Below are positions 25,172-32,963 of a stretch of DNA of 47,727 nucleotides, piece after piece. How positions within the stretch are numbered: the stretch's first letter is position 1; the number at the start of each line of letters is the position of its first letter. Source of the DNA: JBDHDH01 sp039591615. GTDB taxonomy: Bacteria; Gemmatimonadota; Gemmatimonadetes; Gemmatimonadales; GWC2-71-9. Below the pieces are notes generated by a model. That model had not been told where the DNA came from. It saw only the letters and a list, made by a program, of their open reading frames with translations, and did not search any database. The stretch is taken from contig JBDHDH010000039.1 in the NCBI GenBank assembly GCA_039591615.1, positions 1 through 47,727 of the forward strand, read 5' to 3'. Position numbers and translations under genes: made by a program.

Positions 25172-26199
25172 GTCGTCCTACCTCCGACCACGGCCTGGTC
25201 ACGACCACCACTGAGGGTAGCATCGCCTCGCGGACCTTCTCGTTCGGCAGCCGTGGCTATTGCGACGATTCGTTTGACCAACTGCGTGTAGGACCACCCA
25301 CCAGCCCGCGCCATGCGTGCCAGGCCCGCGTCCGTCGAGATGTCGGGATTGGGATTGACCTCGATGATCCAGGGTTGACCGTCGCCGTCCACTCGGACGT
25401 CCACCCGCCCGTACCCGCTACCCTCGACGGCCCGCCACGCCGCCGTGGCCACGGCGGTCACGTGGTCTTCGAGCTCGGGATCCATGGACGCTGGGCAAAT
25501 GGGCTGACTGCCCACATCCTCCGCGCTCCCGGGTGCCCACTTCGCCTGGAAGGACAGAATCGGCCAGGCGCCCTCCGGCATCGCACCGAAATCGATCTCC
25601 GAGATCGGAAGGCGCCGGTCGCCCACGAACGCGACCGCGAGCTCGCGGCCAGCGATGTATCGTTGAACAATCAACTCCTGGAACTGGCCTACGAGCCGGT
25701 GGATCCGATCACCAATCTGGTCCCGACTGGTGACTACCGACCCCTGATCAATTCCCACACTGGCGTCCTCACCAGCCGGCTTGATGATAGCCGGTAGGGG
25801 GAAGTCCGCTGGGATGTCTTCGACCTTGCGTACCACGTGCCACGGTGGAATCGGCAATCCGGCGGCTTGCAGCCAGGCGTTGAGCAGCGGCTTTCGATGG
25901 CAGATCGTCATGGTCCAGGCGGACGCACCGGTGCACGGCGCGCCGGCGAGCTCGATGGCCGACGCGACTTTGTACTCGAGACGGCTGATACCGCCGATCC
26001 CCTCGCAGAGATTGAAAACCAGGTCAGTACCGCGGACTGCGTCCAACCATTCGACCCCGGGTCCAACCTGGACCCGAGCCACTTGGTGCCCCGCCGCCGC
26101 GAGGACTCGGGACACGGCCCAAACAGGTTCGAGAACCGACTGGATGTCCTCCGACGTCCAGTCGTCTGCTCCGCCGTCGTAGAAAACGGCGATTCTCAG
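25168..26199 (-). CDS. ATP-grasp ligase, D-Ala-D-Ala ligase-like (second of pair), probable CTG start
   Basis: 343 residues if translated from CTG 26199. The first standard start, GTG 26115, would remove 28 residues that include the family's first beta strand (RIAVFYDGG), which matches MRIGLAYN of the upstream paralogue. The CTG overlaps the upstream stop (CTGA), just as ATGA overlaps do elsewhere. ATP-grasp features: DLVFNLCEGIGG, LPAIIKPAGEDASVGI, the ATP clamp QELIVQRYIAGRELAVAFVG, and the metal-binding WIIEVNPNPD. It should join a carboxylate to an amine or amino acid using ATP. The stop overlaps the GNAT start (GTGA). Substrates are unknown; beta-lysine from KamA is a candidate. Confidence 0.85.
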   Translation of the reverse strand: MRIAVFYDGGADDWTSEDIQSVLEPVWAVSRVLAAAGHQVARVQVGPGVEWLDAVRGTDLVFNLCEGIGGISRLEYKVASAIELAGAPCTGASAWTMTICHRKPLLNAWLQAAGLPIPPWHVVRKVEDIPADFPLPAIIKPAGEDASVGIDQGSVVTSRDQIGDRIHRLVGQFQELIVQRYIAGRELAVAFVGDRRLPISEIDFGAMPEGAWPILSFQAKWAPGSAEDVGSQPICPASMDPELEDHVTAVATAAWRAVEGSGYGRVDVRVDGDGQPWIIEVNPNPDISTDAGLARMARAGGWSYTQLVKRIVAIATAAEREGPRGDATLSGGRDQAVVGGRTT

Positions 26200-27281
26200 C
26201 CGGCTGCTCCTGCCAGGGTGGGTATCTGGAGCTCTTCACCCGTCAACCGCTTCCAGGCGATCGCAACGACGGTCTGAATCAGCTCGGCGTAGGTGAAGCC
26301 CGCCTTGGCGGCCGCCAGCGGGAAAGAGCTATTCGCGGCCGGATCCGGGATGATGCCGGGCAACGGATTGATCTCGACGACGTTCGGAACGCCGGCCGCG
26401 TCGAGTCGGAGGTCCACCCGAGCCCAATCTCGGCAGCCAAGGGCGCGGTACGCGGCGAGCGCCGTCTTCCGGAGTGCGTGTTCCAGCTCGGCAGGAATCT
26501 CGGCTGGACACTCGAGGATATCCAACGGCTCGTTCGGCAGGTCCCACAACCACTTCGCCTCGTAACCCATGATAGGCAGTGCACCATTAGGGAGCGCCGC
26601 GAAGCGATACCGCGTCAGCGGTAAACACTCGGCTTCCTCGCCGTTGCCCAAGATCGCAGCTGTGAACTCCTCACCTGGCAGGTAGGTCTCGGCCAAAACG
26701 GGCTCCTGATAGGTGTCGAGGAGATACCGAACGCGCTCCACCGCGTCACCGGGCTTGGCGCAGTAGTTCTCCTGACAGATTCCCTTGGAGGAGCCTTCCC
26801 AGGCTGGCTTGAGGAACATCGGATAGCGGCGCCTGGGCTTGAGGGCGGGCAAGTCGGCTGAGGACTCGATGACGAAAAACGGCGCTGTCGGTATCCCACG
26901 CTGCGCCCAGATCTCCTTGGCTCGCCCCTTATGGAGAGACAGCGCCAGAGCGAGTGGATCGCTCGCCGAATAAGGGACTCCCAAGAACTCCGCAATCGCC
27001 GGAACCTGCGATTCGCGGTTCGGGCCGCGACTGCCTTCGGCCATGTTGAAAAGGAAATCGACCCGCGCCCGACGCAGCCGACCGGGAAAGTCCCCGACCG
27101 CTTCCAAGCGTACCACATCGCCGACGACGCTCAACGCGTCCGCTACGGCGTTGATCGTCTCCGGCTCGTCCCACTCGACGTAGGCATCCAAGGTGGGCGG
27201 CGGTTGTGATGCGCCGTCAACAGTGCCGAGTCCTGCGGCAACACCGTTTGGGCGCTGGTTGTATGCGAGTCCGATACGCAT
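26196..27281 (-). CDS. ATP-grasp ligase, D-Ala-D-Ala ligase-like (first of pair)
   Basis: 361 residues, ATG start with TTGGAG a few bases upstream. D-Ala-D-Ala ligase fold: N-terminal MRIGLAYN, then DFLFNMAEGSRGPNRESQVP, FLGVPYSASDP, ATP-binding YPMFLKPAWEGSSKGI, clamp EPVLAETYLPGEEFTAAI and metal-binding NVVEINPLPGI. It lacks an adjacent mur or vanX-type gene, so peptidoglycan synthesis is unlikely. It is first in a four-gene overlapping operon (ligase, ligase, GNAT, kamA). With the second ligase it probably forms two successive amide bonds or a heteromeric ligase acting on a beta-lysine-type substrate (inference). Confidence 0.87.
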   Translation of the reverse strand: MRIGLAYNQRPNGVAAGLGTVDGASQPPPTLDAYVEWDEPETINAVADALSVVGDVVRLEAVGDFPGRLRRARVDFLFNMAEGSRGPNRESQVPAIAEFLGVPYSASDPLALALSLHKGRAKEIWAQRGIPTAPFFVIESSADLPALKPRRRYPMFLKPAWEGSSKGICQENYCAKPGDAVERVRYLLDTYQEPVLAETYLPGEEFTAAILGNGEEAECLPLTRYRFAALPNGALPIMGYEAKWLWDLPNEPLDILECPAEIPAELEHALRKTALAAYRALGCRDWARVDLRLDAAGVPNVVEINPLPGIIPDPAANSSFPLAAAKAGFTYAELIQTVVAIAWKRLTGEELQIPTLAGAAG

Positions 27282-27311
27282 CGGGCTCCAACGAAGTTGA
27301 TGTCGCGCAAC

Positions 27312-27340
27312 ACGATAAGAAATGCTGCGACGATATGCAA
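27312..27340 (-). promoter_or_regulatory. Candidate promoter of the ATP-grasp/GNAT/kamA operon
   Basis: On the minus strand TTGCAT (27340-27335) and TATCGT (27317-27312) are 17 bases apart, in an AT-rich patch unusual for this GC-rich window and about 30 bases before the first ATG. It would separate this operon from thyA-folA. Confidence 0.4.
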
Positions 27341-27418
27341 TAGTTTTTCTCGTCGATTTTTCCAGTTGGGGTCGTCGCCGATCAACTGACCTAACGCGGA
27401 AAAGCGAAAAAAGACCGC

Positions 27419-27937
27419 TCAGACGACGTTGAATTGTGCTTGTGGATCCTCCGCTCGCTCGTAGAGACGGAAGGTGAACGGGTAGCGATGACGATGGTCG
27501 GCCTGGTGGTGCTCCAGGGAAGTGAGACGCCAGTCGGCGAGGTCGAATTCGGGAAACCGAACGTCACCCTCCACGTTCGCGTGGACGACGGTGAGGTAGA
27601 TCCGATGGGCAATCGGAAGAGCGACGCGATAGATGTCTGCTCCGCCCGCCACGAAGACCTCTTCCTCCCCCGCTGCAAGTTCGAGCGCTCGAGCAAGAGT
27701 GCCTACTACCTCGAGGCCTTCGGGCCGCAAAGAAGGATCACGCGTCAAGACGATGTTCCGCCGGCGCGCCAGCGGCCGACGGCCTATTGAGTCGAAGGTC
27801 TTCCGGCCCATGATCACCGTATGACCGGTGGTCAGCTCCTTGAAATGCCGCAGGTCATCCGGTAGGTGCCACGGGACTTCGTTGCCCCGGCCGATGACGC
27901 GGTTTTCGGCCATGGCGGCGACGAGGGAGACGATCAG
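27419..27937 (-). CDS. folA: Dihydrofolate reductase, probable CTG start
   Basis: 172 residues if translated from CTG 27937. The ATG at 27913 would delete IVSLVAA, the first beta strand, which is part of the folate/NADPH site in all known FolA enzymes (E. coli begins MISLIAALAVDRVIG). The CTG overlaps the thyA stop as CTGA. Landmarks: ENRVIGRGNEVPWHLPDDL with the active-site acidic residue, HTVIMGRKTFDSIGRRPL, RRNIVLTRDP, and VFVAGGADIYRVAL for NADPH. It reduces dihydrofolate to tetrahydrofolate and regenerates the cofactor oxidised by the upstream ThyA. Together they form a classical thyA-folA unit. Confidence 0.92.
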   Translation of the reverse strand: MIVSLVAAMAENRVIGRGNEVPWHLPDDLRHFKELTTGHTVIMGRKTFDSIGRRPLARRRNIVLTRDPSLRPEGLEVVGTLARALELAAGEEEVFVAGGADIYRVALPIAHRIYLTVVHANVEGDVRFPEFDLADWRLTSLEHHQADHRHRYPFTFRLYERAEDPQAQFNVV

Positions 27938-28728
27938 ACGGCGACCTGCGCAGGAATGCGTGGATGAGGGTTGTAGCCGACGAGGGTGAAGTCGTCATAC
28001 CGGAAATCCAGGATCGATCGAACCTTGGGGTTCAACTCGATCCTGGGGAGTGGACGCGGTGCACGGCTGAGCTGGAGTCGCGCCTGCTCCAGGTGGTTGG
28101 CATAGAGATGGGTGTCGCCGAAGGTGTGGACGAATTCTCCCGATTTCAGCTCCGTGACCTGTGCCACCATCATGGTCAGGAGCGCGTAGGAGGCGATGTT
28201 GAACGGCACACCCAAAAAGAGGTCGGCGCTCCGTTGATAGAGTTGGCAGGAAAGGTGCCCACCCTGGACGTAGAACTGAAAGAGCGCGTGACAAGGAGCC
28301 AGTGCCATTCGAGGGATATCTGCAACGTTCCAAGCACTCACGATGAGGCGGCGGGACTCGGGGTCGTGCTTGATCTCCTCTACGACACGAGCAATCTGGT
28401 CCACATGCCGCCCGTCTGGAGTCGGCCAGGACCGCCACTGAAACCCGTAGACAGGGCCCAAATCCCCGTCCGCATCGGCCCATTCGTCCCAAATGGTCAC
28501 CCCATGCTCGGTGAGGTACCGGATGTTGGTATCTCCTCGCAGGAACCAGAGCAGCTCATGGATAACCGACTTGACGTGGAGCTTCTTCGTCGTGACCAGC
28601 GGGAATCCCTCACTCAGGTCGAAGCGCATTTGGTATCCGAACACACTGAGCGTCCCGGTGCCCGTGCGATCCGGCTTCGGTCGCCCGTTATCGAGGACGT
28701 GCTTGAGGAGCTCGAGATACTGCCTCAT
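27934..28728 (-). CDS. thyA: Thymidylate synthase
   Basis: 264 residues, the same length as the E. coli enzyme. ATG start. Catalytic Cys146 in MALAPCHALFQFYV, phosphate-binding RTGTGT and RRLIVSAWN, folate/dUMP residues QRSADLFLGVPFNIASYA, and HTFGDTHLYANHLEQ. It methylates dUMP to dTMP using methylene-tetrahydrofolate in the cytosol. The stop overlaps the probable CTG start of folA. All key residues look intact. Confidence 0.97.
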   Translation of the reverse strand: MRQYLELLKHVLDNGRPKPDRTGTGTLSVFGYQMRFDLSEGFPLVTTKKLHVKSVIHELLWFLRGDTNIRYLTEHGVTIWDEWADADGDLGPVYGFQWRSWPTPDGRHVDQIARVVEEIKHDPESRRLIVSAWNVADIPRMALAPCHALFQFYVQGGHLSCQLYQRSADLFLGVPFNIASYALLTMMVAQVTELKSGEFVHTFGDTHLYANHLEQARLQLSRAPRPLPRIELNPKVRSILDFRYDDFTLVGYNPHPRIPAQVAV

Positions 28729-28797
28729 GTCTCTGACGACCTCTTATGCGCTCTTCATCGGTTCAGGCCCGGACTTCCCTTGTGCCCCCGTTGACTC

Positions 28798-29913
28798 TTA
28801 CTGCATTCCTTTGGACAATTCAATCTTCGATCGCTCCCAACCTCCCGTCCGCTCGACATGGCGAAGGGCCTTGGCAACATCGGGCGGAATCGTTGCTGCC
28901 CTCGGCCCTACCTTCAAGTGATTTGCCGGGTCGGGCGTCCCCTCTGCGAGGATCACCCCGGGATTGAAGATTCCCTTCGGGTCGAAGGCGGTCTTGACCG
29001 CCCGAAAGAGCATGGTGAGCTCATGGCCGTAGAGCCGCTGCGTGAGCGACGCGCGGAGACGGCCATCCCCGTGCTCGCCGGTCGGTGTCCCCCCGAGTCG
29101 GATGACCAGTTCCGTCACACGGTCGAAGAGCTGCACGAGCTTCTGAGGAAAGTCAGGCTGCGCCGTGTCTACCAGCGCATTGACGTGGAGATGCTCATCG
29201 CCCGCATGCCCGAACGCCACGATGTCGATTCCTGCGGTCGTCGCCGCTTCACGGACACCCAGGACGTACTCACCGAGGGCTTCGACCGGAACGCAGCCGT
29301 CCTCGATGAACTGGAGGGACCGCCGGCTGTCGGGCAATGCCGCCAAGGTCGGGCTAGCAGCTTTGCGAATCCGCCAGAGCGCAGCCCTGTCCGCAGGGGT
29401 CACCGCGGTTTCCGCGAACCGACACTTGGCTGGCAGCGTTCGAATTTCCTCGTCCATGACATGGCGAACCGCTTCTTCGTCAGGACCCTCGAAACTCGCC
29501 AAGAGCGTCGCCTCGACGTCTCGGAGACGGTCTGGCACCCGATCTGCCCCCAACCGAAGAAGCGTGCCCTCGACGAGCTCGATGGCCACCGGCTCGTGGG
29601 TTCGCATCGCACCGACGGCGTCTCCCAGCGCCGCGAGGTCATCGATGGCAACCAGGATCACACCGCTGGCGGCGGGGCGCTCGTCGAGGGCGAGCTCGGC
29701 GCGGGTGACAAAGCCGAGCGTCCCCTCGGACCCAATGACCAGGTCGAGGACGTCGCGCGTTCGAAGGTACTCGTTGAGAGCATAGCCAGCGGTGTTCTTG
29801 GACGTGCTGGGGAACCGGCTTCGAATGCGGTCTGCACGGGCTGCGCAGACCCGAGCGTCAGTGAGAAAATCTCCCCGGAACCCGTCCGGGGCCGTGGACA
29901 GTGCGTTGGCCAT
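28798..29913 (-). CDS. FAD-linked oxidase (GlcD/D-lactate dehydrogenase-like), N-terminally truncated, probable pseudogene
   Basis: About 371 residues from ATG 29913. The sequence begins in the middle of the FAD_binding_4 domain (TSKNTAGYALNEYL, then VLDLVIGSEGTLGFVTRAEL) and continues through the complete C-terminal cap (GHAGDEHLHVNAL, LGGTPTGEHGDG and KTAFDPKGIFNPGVIL). The first 150-190 residues, which bind the FAD pyrophosphate, are absent. The upstream squalene/phytoene synthase ends only 78 bp away, so there is no room for them. The remaining part is intact. Either this is the stump of a deleted gene or a stand-alone C-terminal protein; a full oxidase of glycolate or D-lactate type is not possible from this frame. 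Confidence 0.75.
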   Translation of the reverse strand: MANALSTAPDGFRGDFLTDARVCAARADRIRSRFPSTSKNTAGYALNEYLRTRDVLDLVIGSEGTLGFVTRAELALDERPAASGVILVAIDDLAALGDAVGAMRTHEPVAIELVEGTLLRLGADRVPDRLRDVEATLLASFEGPDEEAVRHVMDEEIRTLPAKCRFAETAVTPADRAALWRIRKAASPTLAALPDSRRSLQFIEDGCVPVEALGEYVLGVREAATTAGIDIVAFGHAGDEHLHVNALVDTAQPDFPQKLVQLFDRVTELVIRLGGTPTGEHGDGRLRASLTQRLYGHELTMLFRAVKTAFDPKGIFNPGVILAEGTPDPANHLKVGPRAATIPPDVAKALRHVERTGGWERSKIELSKGMQ

Positions 29914-29991
29914 GGATACAACGTAGACAGGGGACGAGGGATGTGGTATGTGCGGGTGGGGCAGACGATGTGTCGGAGTTGGTACCACGCG

Positions 29992-31164
29992 CTAGTGAGC
30001 AGCCGATGCCGCACCTGCGCAGAGCCAAGCGTCGCCTGCTAGATGGCGGAAATACGCGCGCACCAGGCCGTTGCTGGGCGCGACTACCTTGGTGGCCCGC
30101 AAGGTCCGGTAGACTTCAGTGCGCGAGATCTTGACCTTGTGCGTTGGGTCGAGGAGATGCTGATCCTCTTCGGCAAGGCGAATCGTCCGAACGGCGAAGT
30201 AGAGCGACGTCAGGCAGAAGAGCCGGAGGCGGTACTGGTGCCGAGGCAGTCGCACGCTGTACTCCAACGCGTCACACAAATGACTCTTCGCCTTGTCGAT
30301 CAGGATGCGCATCACGGTTCCCGCTTGCGCACGGTGCTGGGCGTCCTGGAGCTGTTCCGGTTTGATTCCCGCCAACTGGCACAGCTGTCGGGGGACGAAC
30401 GTCCAGCCGCGACGCCGATCGTCGGCTACATCCTTGATGATGTTGGTCAACTGAAGGCCCAGCCCGAAGCTCGTGGCCAGGGCCTTGAGCCGTCGGTACC
30501 TCTGGGTGCCCACGGAGCGAGTGTGGAGCCGAAAAAGCTCCGTGAGAAGATGGCCGACCGTGCCGGCCACGTAGTAGCAGTACCGCTCGAGATCTTCCAC
30601 GGTATCCAATGCCACTTCTCCAGACGGTGTCACACGTTCTCTGGAAGTGAACTCGGCCATGCCTGCGCACATCTCCTGCACGAACGGACGGATGGCCTGT
30701 CGCTGCACCCCCGAGAGCCGGTGGAACTCCCGCAGAACGGCATCAGCCTCGCGCGCGAGCGTCTCCTCATCACTGCGGGCGTGACGAAAGGCCGCGCGGA
30801 GAGGCGCTGCTTCGAGGCCCTCGTCACCGAGGCAGCGGCTGAAGTGGGCCAACAACTGCCCTTTGTTCGTGGCGCCCAAATCAGTGGTGTCTTCCACCGT
30901 GTCGGCCACGCGACACAGCAGGTACGCTACCAGCACTGGGTGCTCGAGCTCACTCGGAAGCAGACGAATGCAGATCGCAAATGTGCGAGAGACCTTCGGC
31001 AGCATGGCGCGACAAAACGCCGCGTCTCCATCGGCCGAGACAGTGACGGGAGGTCTCGAGGCCCGCACTGGGCTGTCGACGTCCCGGTGCGAGGATTCCA
31101 GCACCCCTGCACGGCGGGAATCTGTGGCGGCAGGGGGTCGAGATTCGGGTCGGTGAATGTGCAT
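29992..31164 (-). CDS. Squalene/phytoene synthase family protein
   Basis: 390 residues. First Asp-rich motif DTVED at 88-92 (YLLCRVADTVEDT), second at NIIKDVADDRRRGWTFVP (Asp245, Asp249), and the block RYCYYVAGTVGHLLTELF between them, all typical of head-to-head prenyl synthases. It condenses two farnesyl or geranylgeranyl diphosphates to squalene or phytoene. The DTVED form and the YVAGTVG block lean to squalene synthase, but the choice is uncertain. The first ~38 residues are low-complexity and a downstream start is possible. It follows a geranylgeranyl reductase gene on the same strand, so the pair likely serves isoprenoid lipid or quinone/carotenoid synthesis. Confidence 0.87.
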   Translation of the reverse strand: MHIHRPESRPPAATDSRRAGVLESSHRDVDSPVRASRPPVTVSADGDAAFCRAMLPKVSRTFAICIRLLPSELEHPVLVAYLLCRVADTVEDTTDLGATNKGQLLAHFSRCLGDEGLEAAPLRAAFRHARSDEETLAREADAVLREFHRLSGVQRQAIRPFVQEMCAGMAEFTSRERVTPSGEVALDTVEDLERYCYYVAGTVGHLLTELFRLHTRSVGTQRYRRLKALATSFGLGLQLTNIIKDVADDRRRGWTFVPRQLCQLAGIKPEQLQDAQHRAQAGTVMRILIDKAKSHLCDALEYSVRLPRHQYRLRLFCLTSLYFAVRTIRLAEEDQHLLDPTHKVKISRTEVYRTLRATKVVAPSNGLVRAYFRHLAGDAWLCAGAASAAH

Positions 31165-31247
31165 CGTGGGCTAATCTTTCACCCGTTCCGAGCACTGGCA
31201 ACCGCTAGGAGCGCCCCCGTCGTCAACAAAGGTCACAGCATCCACGC

Positions 31248-32483
31248 TCAGCCAAGCCATCGTGGGAGGAGGTTGCGCCACCGAAAGACGGTTCGCGGAT
31301 CCACCGACTCGCTGAGAATGCCGGCTGCCGCCTTCTGGAGGTTGGCGCTGCGCTGAATGCGCTTCGCGAGGCTGTCAGCCAACCATGCCCGCGACGCCCA
31401 AGACTCCGCGACTTTGTACCCCCTGTAACGCGGGAGCAGCTCCCGATCGAGGATCGCGGGGAATTGGCGGACGGGATCCAATATGTCGCTCGTGAGCGCG
31501 GTGTGGACCTGACGCGCCGCGAGCTCGCCGGTCTCCATCGCCTTGCCGATCCCTTCACCCGTGAGCGGGAACGTCGTACCGATGCTCTCGCCGATGGCGA
31601 CAATTCGCCCGCCCAGGTCGCTCGCCAGAGCACCGTCGAGGCCACAGCGTAACACGGCGCCGCGCAGTGGATGGATGGCGGTGGCATGTTCCGTGAGCTG
31701 CTGCGCCAGGGGAAAGCACGCGCAGAAGGCAGCGAACCGCTCCCGAAGCTTCACCCGCCGATTCTTCCTGCCGCGGTAGAACGTGCCGGCCCCCACGTTG
31801 TACGTCCCCCCGCCCATCGGGAAGATCCACGCGTACCCAGGAAGGATCGACCGGTCGAGTGAGACGATCAACTCATCGATCTGAAACGGTGACCGCACAT
31901 AGCACCGCACCGCGGCACCGCTCGGCGGGCGCCGCCGGAGAATTCCTGCCGCGGCTAGAAGCGAGACGTTTGCACCTGTGGCGAGGATTCCAAATCGGGC
32001 GCGCAACGGCGAAGTACCGTTCCTGAGGGTCATGGTCACACCACGGCGATCGCGCTCCAGGCCCACCACGTCACCGCGGTGAAAAGCTGCTCCCCTTGCC
32101 AGCGCGCCATCCAGAAGGATGGTATCGAAGTGCTCGCGTCGGATCGTGAGAAACTCTCCCGGGAGGTCGATCCGAATCTGGGACGGACTGTACACGCTGA
32201 CGGATGTGGTGGCGTAGGCGTGTGACCTGACCGCGTCGAACAGGCCGCACCGGCGGAGACTGGCGAGCGTGTCCGGGATGAGCCCGTCTCCACACACTTT
32301 TTCACGAGGAAAGGCGCGTTTGTCCACCAGGAGGACATCGTGCCCCTTAGCCGCGAGTTGAAGGGCTGCTATCGAACCCGCCGGTCCGGCGCCCACGATA
32401 ACGGCATCCCATCGCCTATCGTCAGCGCAGTGACCGGCCGATCGGCTGGGGGCGGCGCGCATGCGTTCGACCGTGGAGTTCAT
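31248..32483 (-). CDS. Geranylgeranyl reductase family FAD-dependent oxidoreductase
   Basis: 411 residues. FAD-binding GAGPAGSIAA (31-36) after VIV, then VDKRAFPREKVCGDGLIP with the family Cys-Gly-Asp-Gly block, a second FAD contact RIVAIGESIGTTFPLTGEGIGKAMETG, and YAWIFPMGGGTYNVGAG in the substrate domain. These enzymes reduce double bonds of geranylgeranyl chains or related isoprenoids with NADPH. The ATG overlaps the lipoprotein stop (ATGA). The gene is directly upstream of the squalene/phytoene synthase, supporting an isoprenoid role. Confidence 0.9.
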   Translation of the reverse strand: MNSTVERMRAAPSRSAGHCADDRRWDAVIVGAGPAGSIAALQLAAKGHDVLLVDKRAFPREKVCGDGLIPDTLASLRRCGLFDAVRSHAYATTSVSVYSPSQIRIDLPGEFLTIRREHFDTILLDGALARGAAFHRGDVVGLERDRRGVTMTLRNGTSPLRARFGILATGANVSLLAAAGILRRRPPSGAAVRCYVRSPFQIDELIVSLDRSILPGYAWIFPMGGGTYNVGAGTFYRGRKNRRVKLRERFAAFCACFPLAQQLTEHATAIHPLRGAVLRCGLDGALASDLGGRIVAIGESIGTTFPLTGEGIGKAMETGELAARQVHTALTSDILDPVRQFPAILDRELLPRYRGYKVAESWASRAWLADSLAKRIQRSANLQKAAAGILSESVDPRTVFRWRNLLPRWLG

Positions 32484-32947
32484 CCCCCGAAACGCGCGCG
32501 AAGGCTGTCTATCATGCGGCGAAGCAGTTGGTGCCCGGGATGATCAGGCGATGCCATCCTCTCAGCCACGCCGGTGGGGAGGGAGGGATCGGCAGTTCTC
32601 CGGATCACTGCCTCGCTGGCGAGCTCGGCTTGCCTCAGCCCGATCGAATCCGCGCGGAAGCGGAGCTTGATGGCACGGTGCGCACTCGTAACCCTGGTCG
32701 AGTCTGACCGGTCCGCTAGGGGATGGTACCAGCTCGTTTCGAGGAATCCCTCTTCCGCACTCACGACGTCGACGCGCATGCCCTCGTTGGTCACTTCCTG
32801 CAGCGCCGCTCGAATCAAGAGGTCCGGAGCGACGGGTAGAGTGTCGATCAACGCCTGGGGGAGGGGACGCGCGTGCGGACGCACGTTTACCGATCCGCAC
32901 GCCACCACCACGACGGCGAGGACCGCCGTGGCGTGCCACCCCGCCAC
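32480..32947 (-). CDS. Predicted lipoprotein of unknown function
   Basis: 155 residues from GTG 32947, placed just 16 bases after the stop of the DUF2231 gene and giving a short signal peptide (VAGWHATAVLAVVVVACGS) with a lipobox Cys at residue 17. The frame is open further upstream but that region overlaps the DUF2231 gene. The mature part has an alternating beta/alpha pattern (LIRAALQEVTNEGMRVDVV, FLETSWYHPL, IKLRFRADS) that recalls small BamC-like or SRPBCC-free outer-membrane lipoproteins, but I cannot name a family. It overlaps the geranylgeranyl reductase start. Confidence 0.7.
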   Translation of the reverse strand: MAGWHATAVLAVVVVACGSVNVRPHARPLPQALIDTLPVAPDLLIRAALQEVTNEGMRVDVVSAEEGFLETSWYHPLADRSDSTRVTSAHRAIKLRFRADSIGLRQAELASEAVIRRTADPSLPTGVAERMASPDHPGHQLLRRMIDSLRARFGG

Positions 32948-32963
32948 GCGAGGGATCCGGGCC

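Noticed and set aside
27913..27913. ATG 27913 as the start of folA
   Set aside because: It would delete the first beta strand conserved in all FolA proteins.
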